64,000 nt of DNA, taken from Pseudomonas sp. (GTDB lineage Bacteria > Pseudomonadota > Gammaproteobacteria > Pseudomonadales > Pseudomonadaceae). The stretch spans positions 1-64,000 of the forward strand of contig NZ_JASLGE010000071.1 in NCBI RefSeq assembly GCF_030150285.1, written 5' to 3'. Positions 25,670 through 33,258 of the stretch are shown piece by piece. The position numbers and the translations under genes are program-made. How positions within the stretch are numbered: the first letter of the stretch is position 1; each line of letters starts with the position of its first letter. Below the pieces are notes generated by a model. That model was given only the letters and a program-made list of their open reading frames with translations. It searched no databases and had not been told where the DNA came from.

Positions 25670-26083
25670 ATGTTACCGACTCAGTGTTTATGCATCAATC
25701 TGCGGCGTGCGGCACGTGGCGTGAGCAGGCATTACGACGGAGCCCTTGATGGCTTCGGTATCAACGTTGCCCAATATTCGTTGCTGAGCAACCTCAAGCG
25801 CCTCGATCAACCCAGCATTTCCACCTTGGCCGAAGCGATGGGGCTCGACCGCAGTACGTTGGGGCGGAATGTGCGGGTGCTCGAAGGTGCCGGGCTGGTC
25901 AAGCTGTCGGAGGGTGAAGACCAGCGTAATCGCGTTATCTGCTTGACGCAGACAGGCGAAGAACGGCTCAAGGCGGCCTTTCCGGCCTGGGAAGCGGCGC
26001 AGCAGCGTTTGATGGATCGTTTGGGTGACGCTCGGCGTGCGCAACTCTTGGCATTATTGGATGAATTGGCTGGCGCTGACTGA
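25670..26083 (+). CDS. MarR-family transcriptional regulator
   Basis: 137 aa from ATG 25670; an earlier TTG would read through the proposed operator. The winged-helix domain shows VAQYSLLSNLKRLDQPSISTLAEAMGLDRSTLGRNVRVLEGAGLV followed by the wing EGEDQRNRVICLTQTGEE, the standard MarR arrangement. The MFS gene follows 52 bp downstream, and both genes carry a related GGGTATATAC site, so the protein probably represses itself and the transporter until a ligand binds. The ligand is unknown. The ribosome site is weak. Confidence 0.88.
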   Translation: MLPTQCLCINLRRAARGVSRHYDGALDGFGINVAQYSLLSNLKRLDQPSISTLAEAMGLDRSTLGRNVRVLEGAGLVKLSEGEDQRNRVICLTQTGEERLKAAFPAWEAAQQRLMDRLGDARRAQLLALLDELAGAD

Positions 26084-26106
26084 GCGCCAGTTTTACGGTT
26101 AAAAGT

Positions 26107-26118
26107 GGGTATATACCC
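26107..26118. promoter_or_regulatory. Perfect 12-bp palindrome GGGTATATACCC, putative MarR operator
   Basis: GGGTAT/ATACCC lies 17 bases before the MFS start codon, between the regulator and transporter genes. A near copy lies at 25653-25664. Two related sites flanking a MarR gene suggest the binding site of its product. Confidence 0.55.
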
Positions 26119-26135
26119 GCATTGGGAGAATAAGA

Positions 26136-27344
26136 ATGACATCGGTGTGGCGTACCAGCGGGTGGGTGCTGCTTGGCAGCGCGTTGATTTTGGCCTTGTC
26201 GCTGGGAGTCAGGCATGGCTTCGGGCTGTTTCTGCCGCCCATGAGTGCACAGTTCGGCTGGGGGCGTGAGGTCTTTGCCCTCGCGATCGCTCTGCAGAAC
26301 CTGATCTGGGGCCTGGCGCAGCCGTTTACCGGTGCATTGGCTGACCGTTTTGGCGCTGCCAAGGTGGTGATTGTTGGCGGTGTGCTGTATGCCGTAGGGC
26401 TGGTGCTGATGGGGCTATCGGACTCTTTGCTAACGCTGTCACTCAGTGCGGGCCTGTTGATTGGCATTGGCCTGTCCGGGACGTCGTTTTCGGTGATCCT
26501 GGGGGTTGTGGGCCGTGCCTTGCCACCTGAAAAGCGCAGTATGGGCATGGGGATCGCCAGCGCGGCAGGTTCGTTTGGGCAGTTTGCAATGCTGCCCGGA
26601 ACACTTGGCCTGATCGGCTGGTTGGGCTGGTCTTCGACATTGCTGGTATTGGGGTTGCTCGTGGCCCTGATCGTGCCTTTGGTGGGGCTGCTCAAGGATC
26701 GCCCACTGCCCAGCCTGGGCGGTGAGCAAAGCCTTAAAGAGGCGCTGCACGAGGCGTGCTCGCATTCCGGCTTTTGGCTGTTGGCGTTCGGCTTTTTTGT
26801 CTGCGGGTTCCAAGTGGTGTTTATCGGTATTCATTTGCCGGCTTACCTGGTGGATCAGCATCTACCTGCCACGGTGGGCACAACGGTGCTGGCCTTGATT
26901 GGCCTGTTCAATATTTTTGGGACCTACACGGCGGGGTGGCTGGGAGGGCGGTTCTCCAAACCGCGCTTGCTTACCGGGTTGTACCTGGCGCGATCAGTGG
27001 TGATTGTGCTGTTTTTGTGGGCACCGGTAACACAGTTCAGTGCCTACCTGTTTGGCATGGCCATGGGCTTTCTTTGGTTGTCGACGGTACCGTTGACCAA
27101 TGGCACGGTTGCCACCATGTTCGGCGTGCGCAACCTGTCGATGCTGGGCGGTATCGTGTTTCTTTTCCATCAGTTGGGAGCCTTTCTGGGCGGCTGGCTG
27201 GGCGGCGTGGTCTATGATCAAACCGGTAGCTACGATTTGATCTGGCAGGGTTCGATCCTGTTGAGTTTGATGGCGGCGGCCTTGAATTGGCCGGTGCGTG
27301 AGCGTCCTGTGGCGCGTCTGCAGGCGCAAGGGAGTGTGGCGTGA
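26136..27344 (+). CDS. Major facilitator superfamily transporter
   Basis: 402 aa with twelve predicted membrane helices. GALADRFGAAKVVIVGG is the loop 2-3 MFS signature, and the SLKEALHEACSHSGFWLL central loop separates the halves. RHGFGLFLPPMSAQFGWGREVFALAIALQNLIWG at the first helices resembles the monocarboxylate-type (MCT/OFA-like) MFS branch of proteobacteria. The substrate is unknown; control by the adjacent MarR protein is likely. Its TGA overlaps the GTG start of a 40-codon gene. Confidence 0.88.
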   Translation: MTSVWRTSGWVLLGSALILALSLGVRHGFGLFLPPMSAQFGWGREVFALAIALQNLIWGLAQPFTGALADRFGAAKVVIVGGVLYAVGLVLMGLSDSLLTLSLSAGLLIGIGLSGTSFSVILGVVGRALPPEKRSMGMGIASAAGSFGQFAMLPGTLGLIGWLGWSSTLLVLGLLVALIVPLVGLLKDRPLPSLGGEQSLKEALHEACSHSGFWLLAFGFFVCGFQVVFIGIHLPAYLVDQHLPATVGTTVLALIGLFNIFGTYTAGWLGGRFSKPRLLTGLYLARSVVIVLFLWAPVTQFSAYLFGMAMGFLWLSTVPLTNGTVATMFGVRNLSMLGGIVFLFHQLGAFLGGWLGGVVYDQTGSYDLIWQGSILLSLMAAALNWPVRERPVARLQAQGSVA

Positions 27345-27463
27345 GTTCTACGTGGGCTTGGGTAGGTGGCGTCAGTGCCGGCGGTTTGCTGCTGGCGTTG
27401 GCCTGGTGGGGCTGGCATCAGGGCGGGTTGGCGCTGATGCAGTTGGGCATGGGCGCTTGCTAG
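27341..27463 (+). CDS. Small one-helix membrane protein coupled to the MFS gene, 40 aa
   Basis: GTG at 27341 overlaps the MFS stop (GTGA) and opens a 40-residue frame ending in TAG at 27463. The product begins MSSTWAWVGGVSAGGLLLALAWWGWHQ and is one hydrophobic helix with a Trp-rich interface and a C-terminal Cys. The overlap, high-GC codon use and helix pattern favour a real gene, possibly a small partner of the transporter. I know no characterised homologue, and no assigned function exists that I can recall. Confidence 0.6.
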   Translation: MSSTWAWVGGVSAGGLLLALAWWGWHQGGLALMQLGMGAC

Positions 27464-27518
27464 TGCGCGACCAGGGCGAGTAAGTTCTGTGTCTGCCCCT
27501 CTTTAAAGGACTCAAATC

Positions 27519-28070
27519 ATGCTAAAACGCTGGATTGCGATGCCCATGCTGCTTGTGGCCTTTACCGGATCGGCATGGGCTGCCGATTGTCCGGCCTTGT
27601 TGGAAGGTTCATTACCCAAGCTGCGTGCAAAGGAATCGATTGATCTGTGCCAGCGTTTTTCTGGCAAGCCTTTATTGATTGTGAACACGGCGAGCTTTTG
27701 CGGCTTCGCCCCACAGTTCAAAGGGCTGGAGGCGCTGAACCAGCGCTTTAAAGGCCAGGGGCTGGAAGTGATTGGTGTGCCATCGGATGACTTCAAGCAG
27801 GAGTCCAAGGACGGTGAGGAGACCGCCAAGGTCTGCTACGTCAACTATGGCGTGACCTTTACCATGACCGAGCCACAACCGGTACGAGGTGCTGATGCTA
27901 CGCATTTGTTCAAGGTGCTGGCGCAGCAGAGCAGCGCGCCGAAGTGGAACTTCTACAAGTACGTGGTGGATCGCCAGGGCAAAGTGGTTGCCAGCTTTTC
28001 CAGCCTGACCAAGCCTGACAGCCCTGAATTGATTGAGGCAATAGAAAAAGCCATCGCCTCAAAAAGCTGA
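27519..28070 (+). CDS. Exported glutathione-peroxidase-family protein
   Basis: 183 aa with a signal peptide (MLKRWIAMPMLLVAFTGSAWA, mature from about residue 22). The thioredoxin-fold domain has NTASFCGFAPQFKGLE, where Cys61 is the peroxidatic residue replacing selenocysteine, then GVPSDDF in place of the usual NQF-type motif, and KWNFYKYVVDRQGKV with the conserved Trp and Asn. It is probably a periplasmic peroxidase, with thioredoxin-like and not necessarily glutathione reductant. The terminator at 28084 follows. Confidence 0.88.
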   Translation: MLKRWIAMPMLLVAFTGSAWAADCPALLEGSLPKLRAKESIDLCQRFSGKPLLIVNTASFCGFAPQFKGLEALNQRFKGQGLEVIGVPSDDFKQESKDGEETAKVCYVNYGVTFTMTEPQPVRGADATHLFKVLAQQSSAPKWNFYKYVVDRQGKVVASFSSLTKPDSPELIEAIEKAIASKS

Positions 28071-28083
28071 TTACGCTAGACAT

Positions 28084-28121
28084 AAAAAAGCCCTGGCTCA
28101 TTAAGAGCGCAGGGCTTTTTT
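28084..28121. terminator. Bidirectional Rho-independent terminator
   Basis: AAAAAAGCCCTG and CAGGGCTTTTTT form a stem with a 14-base loop, with U tracts in both directions. It separates the peroxidase gene (plus) from the FadL gene (minus). Confidence 0.85.
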
Positions 28122-28156
28122 GATTCAGCCAGCGAGGGTTTTAGCCTCGTAGTGAA

Positions 28157-29440
28157 TTAGAACTTGTAGGTCGCGCCCAGAGCAAAACCGTTTGCACTGT
28201 TTTCGTATTTGGCGCTGTAGCGGTTGGCACCTTTTACATCATTGACTTTGACGGACTCTTCCTTGAGGTATGAGTAGGCCACATCAATGGTCAGGTCATC
28301 AGTGACGGCATAGCCGGCACCCAGGCTGAAGATTGTCCGGTCACCGGTAGGGATGCGTGGCGAACGGTTGGTGTTGTTGGTCGGCGACTGGTCCCATGTC
28401 AGGCCAGTACGCAGTACCCACTGCTTGTTCAACTGATACGAGGTACCGATGGCGTAAGCCCAGGTGTCGTGCCAGTTCTGATCTTCCTTGATGGTGCCGA
28501 ACGCTACAGCGCCCACGTTGCCCGCAGTGGTGGCATTAACACCTTTGTTTTCAACGGTAATGTCTTTCAGGCGGCTCCAGCGGGTCCAGGTAGAACCGGC
28601 ATAGACTTTCCAGGCGTCGGACAGGTCTTGTGTGACGGACAGGTCCCAGGATTCCGGGGTGTCAATCGACAGCGATGCATCATAGCGGTTGCTATTGATC
28701 GTTCCAGCTGGAGTGCCTGGGCCTGGCTCAATGTCCGTGTGCCCTTTGAGTTTGTAGCTGACTTTTGAGTGATAGGTCAGGCCCACGCGGGTGGTGTCTG
28801 TGGCTTGCACCAGAATACCGGCGTTGAAGCCCAGAGCAGTGTCGTCGCCTTTGATCTTGACATGGGTTTCAGGCAGTCGTCCGGGCATAACTGACAGGTC
28901 CGATTCCAGCTTGCCGGAGATACGGTTAATGGTCGGGCCAAAGCCGATCGAGACTCTGTCATTGAACGCATAGCTGACGGTTGGCTGGATGGTCACAACC
29001 GCCACGTCGCTGGTGCTACCGAAAGCACGGCCTTTAAAGCCTTTTTCGTATTCAGTGGCCAGGCCAAACGGTGCGTATACGCCGACACCGACTGCCCACT
29101 GGTCGTTCAGGCGGTTGGTGTAGAAGCCCATGGGTACGCCCGTGAACGGCACCATGTCACCTTTGTTGGTGCCAGAGGCGTTGCCATCGGCATCTTTGAT
29201 GTTTGTGGTTGCATCAATCACTGCAATACCGCCAGTCACTTGCTGACCTTGTAGGCGGGACATACCGGCAGGGTTACCAAATACGGTACTTGCATCGTCA
29301 GCAGAAGATGAGCGACCTGCGAAACCGGTCCCCATACCGCTCACGCTTTGTTCGTTGAGGGCGAAGCCGCTGGCGAAGATCTGGCTGGAAGCCAGGGTGA
29401 CAGCGAGGCTAAGTGTGGTCTTGAGCATTACTTTTTTCAT
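28157..29440 (-). CDS. FadL/OmpP1-family outer-membrane transporter
   Basis: 427 aa, signal peptide to about residue 23 (ending SSQIFA). The mature N terminus GFALNEQSVSGMGTGFAGRSSSADDASTVFGNPAGMSRL is the FadL hatch consensus, including the NPAGM motif. The rest alternates amphipathic strands and ends in aromatic F (LGATYKF), as expected for a 14-stranded barrel. FadL proteins take up long-chain fatty acids and other hydrophobic compounds by lateral diffusion. It stands alone with its own promoter and terminator. Confidence 0.93.
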   Translation of the reverse strand: MKKVMLKTTLSLAVTLASSQIFASGFALNEQSVSGMGTGFAGRSSSADDASTVFGNPAGMSRLQGQQVTGGIAVIDATTNIKDADGNASGTNKGDMVPFTGVPMGFYTNRLNDQWAVGVGVYAPFGLATEYEKGFKGRAFGSTSDVAVVTIQPTVSYAFNDRVSIGFGPTINRISGKLESDLSVMPGRLPETHVKIKGDDTALGFNAGILVQATDTTRVGLTYHSKVSYKLKGHTDIEPGPGTPAGTINSNRYDASLSIDTPESWDLSVTQDLSDAWKVYAGSTWTRWSRLKDITVENKGVNATTAGNVGAVAFGTIKEDQNWHDTWAYAIGTSYQLNKQWVLRTGLTWDQSPTNNTNRSPRIPTGDRTIFSLGAGYAVTDDLTIDVAYSYLKEESVKVNDVKGANRYSAKYENSANGFALGATYKF

Positions 29441-30043
29441 TATTAGAACTCCTTATGATCACCGGACGAAAACTACCAACATTTTTGTGAGAGCGCTATA
29501 GGCTAATTCGCAGAAGATAGCGATGTTTTGTAGGACAATCCGACCATAATTGAAGCATTTGAAAATTCTTGCGGGGCGACTGAATCTCAAACCAACCAGG
29601 TGGGGGGAGTAAGGTGGGTACGCCACGTATTAGCAGAATTGGGTAAACATCCTTGTGGTTCAAAGGCTTGGCATCAGGCTTTGGCCGTACATGGAGCGCC
29701 ATTGGGCGTCAGGCCGGCTTGTTTTTGGTGTTCAAACAGCCATCGGGCGATGACGCTGAAATAGCGCAAATTAAACGCGGGTGACGGCCAGTTTCTCGGC
29801 CTCAGCGCCTTGGCAGTGATGCCCGGTCGCACGCGTAGCCTGAAGGTGGCCGGCCACACCCCGGTGCTTGGCAGCCGTGAGTGGGGTGTGTACGCCGGCA
29901 GCGGATCATGCCGCTTAAGTTGAAGTGTAGTGTTATCTATCGATGGCAATATCATGTTTTTAAAACATTTCTATCTTTGATCCAGTCGTTATAGATCAGT
30001 AAGCACTTAAGGTATGTCGGATATTTCTGAAACTTCTGAAAGC
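29441..30043. other. Sparsely coding region downstream of FadL promoter
   Basis: About 600 bp containing the fadL promoter, then sequence with no intact credible gene. Both strands have short frames, none with convincing starts. A plus-strand frame at 29780-29923 looks like the tail of a lost gene (listed separately). Nothing else is recognised. Confidence 0.4.
29780..29923 (+). pseudogene. Possible C-terminal gene remnant
   Basis: A 47-codon plus-strand frame without a start reads GDGQFLGLSALAVMPGRT, then SLKVAGHTPVLGSREWGVYAG, and ends at TGA 29923. It reads like a folded-protein C terminus with balanced composition, unlike the flanking sequence. Another in-frame piece just upstream is in a different frame, hinting at a frameshift. 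I cannot name the family, and chance coding is possible. Confidence 0.25.
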
Positions 30044-30075
30044 AAAAAGCCCTGCTATTCAGGCAGGGCTTTTTG
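30044..30075. terminator. Rho-independent terminator
   Basis: AAAAAGCCCTGC and GCAGGGCTTTTT form a 12-bp stem with a 7-base loop. It lies 21 bp after the stop of the small reverse-strand gene and serves it. Confidence 0.85.
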
Positions 30076-30095
30076 TGTGGGCACTTCTGGGGTGT

Positions 30096-30320
30096 TCAGG
30101 CAGTGAGTGCCTGACGAGTACGCTCGATCACAGCTTGCAGAGGTTCTGCGCTGGAATATTGATCGGGGTACAGGCGTTCGCTGTGACGAGCGATGCCGTG
30201 TTCGTTGACCAGTGTGAAGCTGAAGCAGCCTTTGCGAGCGGCCATAATCAGGCAGTTCATGGGAGCAAAAGCGTTGGTTAGGGTGCGAATGGCATCCTGA
30301 GCATGGATTTGAGTCGACAT
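30096..30320 (-). CDS. Small conserved hypothetical protein, 74 aa
   Basis: 74 aa, soluble, starting MSTQIHAQDAIRTLTNAFAPMNCLIMAARKGCFSFTLVNEHG and ending in an amphipathic helix (LQAVIERTRQALTA). It has a mixed alpha/beta pattern with no known motif. I think it belongs to the short hypothetical proteins common in Pseudomonas. A strong terminator follows and a plausible ribosome site (TAGGAACATCTA) precedes it. Function unknown. Confidence 0.7.
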   Translation of the reverse strand: MSTQIHAQDAIRTLTNAFAPMNCLIMAARKGCFSFTLVNEHGIARHSERLYPDQYSSAEPLQAVIERTRQALTA

Positions 30321-31188
30321 AGTTATTAGATGTTCCTACAAATGACACGGATATGATCCGTGCAGCGTTAAAACGTTCCAGTGACGTCGAGCCATCTTTG
30401 GCGGGACGAAGAACCTGACTGGAACAAAGCCGCCAGTTGTTGCGCATTCAGTATGTGGCGCTTGGGCTGGCAGGTAGGTACTTAGGAGGGCAGGCAATCA
30501 CAACAGGAGCTTGGGTTCCGTGCTCCGGGTGAAGATCCTGATCAATCTGCAGGTTGGTTCGGTCAGAGTAAGCAGCATCACGATACCTTTGTTTGTTCAA
30601 AGGCCTTATCGGCGCGGCATTTACCTGGAAACCATCGAGGGGGTCGGTCCCGTATGTGTCAGCCTGACTTCATAGTGAAGAATAAGGCTGGGGGATGTGT
30701 TCGACCCGAATTGACTTTCAGCTTGGTACTAACGCTGTGGATCATAACGAATTGGCTTTTTAATTGCAAGCGTATGAACCAGAAAACTTCGAAAAGGTAG
30801 AGGGCATGACAGGAAATGGCCGATAGCCAAGCAGATGTATGTTTTTTTAAAGGCTGTCACTAGCTGAAGATTAGCGCTTTTCCAGTGCCGGGAAGCGCCG
30901 CCGCCATGGCTGTTCAGCCTTCTAAACGATGGCTCGTGTCAGTGCCCAGTCCTACATTTTTTGGGCTGCCAAGCCACAGTTTCTTGCCCTGAATGCCAAC
31001 TTGTGCACATTTGTGGTAGGGCTGCAAAAGCCTTCTCAGCGGCAAGCAGGTAGCAAGGCCTAGCCTGTCCATAAAATTTAAGTCAATGAAAAACATCGTT
31101 TTTTTTAATTGGTGAAAAAAGCGCCAGTTTGACCTTGAGCCCCGCGCGCTGGGCGTTTGAGCGGGTTAATAGTGGGTTGTCCACTGAC
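30321..31188. other. Long intergenic region without a recognised gene
   Basis: Almost 900 bp with no credible protein-coding frame on either strand. It contains AT-rich tracts, several GGA words and an inverted GCGCTTTTCC...GGGAAGCGC repeat at about 30875-30897, which could be part of a small RNA or a relic. I could not match it to a known RNA. It is unusually long for this otherwise compact genome section. Confidence 0.4.
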
Positions 31189-31209
31189 TTATCCACAGGA
31201 TCTGTGGAT
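31189..31209. promoter_or_regulatory. DnaA box and inverted partner
   Basis: TTATCCACA at 31189-31197 is a perfect DnaA box. Three bases after ATCCACAG (31191-31198) comes its exact inverse CTGTGGAT (31202-31209), which forms a second, weaker box on the other strand. The pair lies about 105 bp upstream of a small Sel1-like gene. It could be a DnaA-controlled promoter or a titration site, but a simple hairpin is also possible. Confidence 0.5.
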
Positions 31210-31315
31210 TGTCCCGCGCGCTTGCACTAGAACGCGGGTATAGACTTTTTTCGGCTTTACGGCAGCGAAAAAAGGAGTAGAGTTGCGCGCCTTCCGTTCT
31301 ACCCTACAGTGTCGT

Positions 31316-31639
31316 ATGAAGTTTCGCACCACCATTTCTTCTGTTACTCGCCCAAGCACGCCTGTTGAAGCGCCCAAGCGTTTTACCTTGCGGGTTGCTC
31401 TTTGGTTGCTCGACAACCCTCGGCTGGGGGCTAACCCCAGCATCAAGCAAGTGGCCGGCCATCTGCTCAAACAGCCCGCACGCCAAGGTGTAGTAGTGGC
31501 ACAAAGCCGTTTGGGCCAACTGATGTGCCGTGATTGTGGCAGCGCCCGCGACCAGCGCATTGGCCATGAGCTTTTACGCCAGGCGGCCCGTGCTGGAGAT
31601 CGTGTAGCGCAACAGGAACTGGGCAAGATCGAAGACTGA
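31316..31639 (+). CDS. Small Sel1-like repeat protein
   Basis: ATG 31316 gives 107 aa. After a basic N terminus, residues from about 50 onward form Sel1/TPR-like helical repeats: VAQSRLGQLMCRDCGSARDQRIGHELLRQAARAGDRVAQQELGKIED fits the A-x2-LG...A...W/L-x-AA-x-G pattern. Such proteins are protein-interaction scaffolds; no specific role is visible. No signal peptide. It precedes rmuC by 58 bp and may share its transcript. Confidence 0.75.
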   Translation: MKFRTTISSVTRPSTPVEAPKRFTLRVALWLLDNPRLGANPSIKQVAGHLLKQPARQGVVVAQSRLGQLMCRDCGSARDQRIGHELLRQAARAGDRVAQQELGKIED

Positions 31640-31697
31640 GCTGTCTTCGGCGCAGCCGCTTGGTTAACCTTGCTCTTTTACCTGGTGCGGAGTGGGT

Positions 31698-33194
31698 ATG
31701 GCCCTGGATGTGAACAGCCTCTTGCTGGGCTTGGTGATAGCCGGCGTGCCTTTGTTGGCGATTCTCTGGCAATTGCAGCGCCGGGCTGCTGGCCACAGTG
31801 CTGAACTCGTCCTACTTAACGAGCGTCTGAGCATGGCTCTATTGGCTCAGGAAGGCCTGAGTGCGCAACTTGATGCGTGCCGCGATGAGATCAGCGACCT
31901 GGGGCAGGCCAATGCGGCGAAGCAGGCGGAGCGTGCTGCGCTACGCCGAGAGGTCGAGTTGCTGCAGGTTGAGCGCGACAATGCCCGCGATGCGGCCCAT
32001 GCCTGGAACCTTGAGCGCGGGCTGAAAGAAACAGAACTGCGCCGTCTGGACGCCCATGCGTCGGCATTGAGCGCAGAGCTGCGTGAGCAGCAAGACAGCC
32101 ATCAACAACGCCTGAGTGACCTGCAGGGTTCGCGTGATGAGTTGCGAGCACAGTTTGCTGAATTGGCCGGCAAGATCTTTGATGAGCGCGAACAGCGGTT
32201 TGCCGAAACCAGCAATGAGCGCCTCGGGCAATTGCTGGACCCGCTGAAAGAACGCATCCAGTCCTTTGAAAAAAGAGTCGAAGAAAGCTACCAGCAAGAG
32301 GCTCGCGAGCGTTTTTCGCTGAGCAAAGAGCTGGAGCGCCTGCAGCAGCTCAATCTTCGTTTGAGCGATGAGGCGACCAACCTGACCCGTGCTCTTAAAG
32401 GTCAGAAAACCCAGGGTAACTGGGGGGAGCTGATTCTGGAGCGCGTGCTGGAGCACGCGGGGCTGGAGAAAGGGCGTGAATATCAGACCCAGGTCAGCCT
32501 CAAGGGACCTGACGGTGAGCGCTTTCAGCCTGATGTGCTGATTATGCTGCCGGGAGACAAGCAGGTGGTCATCGACTCGAAGGTCAGCCTCACGGCTTAC
32601 CAGCAATATGTAGTGGCTGATGACGACGTGATCGGTCAGGCGGCCCTCAAACAGCACGTGCTGTCGTTGCGCAATCACGTGAAGGGCTTGGCCGGTAAAG
32701 ACTACAAGCGGCTCGAAGGGTTACACAGCCTCGACTTTGTACTGTTGTTTATGCCGATCGAGGCTGCGTTTTCGGTGGCGTTACAGGCTGAGCCGAACCT
32801 GTTCCAGGAAGCCTTTGACCGCAATATTGTGATCGTCAGCCCCACCACGTTGCTGGCGACCTTGCGGGTCATCGACAGCCTTTGGAAGCAGGAGCGGCAA
32901 AGCCAGAATGCCCGGGAAATTGCCGAGCGCGCAGGCTGGCTGTACGACAAATTTGTGCTGTTTATTCAGGACCTGGACGAGGTCGGCAATCGCCTGCAGC
33001 AGTTGGACAAGGCCTACGCTGGTGCTCGCAATAAACTGACAGAAGGGCGTGGCAATCTGGTCAGCCGCAGCGAGCAACTCAAATTGCTGGGGGCGCGCGC
33101 CAGTAAAAGTTTGCCAGCAGATTTGCTGGAGCGGGCAATGACGGATGTGGATGGCGTCGCTCACCCTGCGGAATCAGACGCCGACCCTCTGTAG
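31698..33194 (+). CDS. rmuC: DNA recombination protein RmuC
   Basis: 498 aa from ATG 31698 (GGAG five bases upstream of the spacer; a GTG at 31692 is the alternative). An N-terminal membrane helix (LLLGLVIAGVPLLAILW), a long coiled coil (about 35-210) rich in E, R and Q, then the RmuC nuclease-like domain: KTQGNWGELILERVLEHAGLEKGREY, VIDSKVSLTAYQQY, and DFVLLFMPIEAAF. RmuC limits inversions at short repeats and resembles restriction-endonuclease folds. Confidence 0.95.
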   Translation: MALDVNSLLLGLVIAGVPLLAILWQLQRRAAGHSAELVLLNERLSMALLAQEGLSAQLDACRDEISDLGQANAAKQAERAALRREVELLQVERDNARDAAHAWNLERGLKETELRRLDAHASALSAELREQQDSHQQRLSDLQGSRDELRAQFAELAGKIFDEREQRFAETSNERLGQLLDPLKERIQSFEKRVEESYQQEARERFSLSKELERLQQLNLRLSDEATNLTRALKGQKTQGNWGELILERVLEHAGLEKGREYQTQVSLKGPDGERFQPDVLIMLPGDKQVVIDSKVSLTAYQQYVVADDDVIGQAALKQHVLSLRNHVKGLAGKDYKRLEGLHSLDFVLLFMPIEAAFSVALQAEPNLFQEAFDRNIVIVSPTTLLATLRVIDSLWKQERQSQNAREIAERAGWLYDKFVLFIQDLDEVGNRLQQLDKAYAGARNKLTEGRGNLVSRSEQLKLLGARASKSLPADLLERAMTDVDGVAHPAESDADPL

Positions 33195-33220
33195 GGGCAA
33201 CCGGTCGACGTCCGACTACC

Positions 33221-33246
33221 CGTGCGTCTCCTGGGCGCACGCGTTT
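33221..33246. terminator. Weak convergent hairpin between rmuC and the sensor kinase
   Basis: CGTGCG (33221-33226) and CGCACG (33236-33241) form a short stem followed by CGTTT. It lies between two convergent genes. The U tract is poor. Confidence 0.35.
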
Positions 33247-33258
33247 AAGGACCGGCCC

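Noticed and set aside
29674..29955. Minus-strand 93-codon frame after fadL as a gene
   Set aside because: Basic, Pro/Arg-rich composition, no ribosome site, and overlaps a more protein-like plus-strand remnant.
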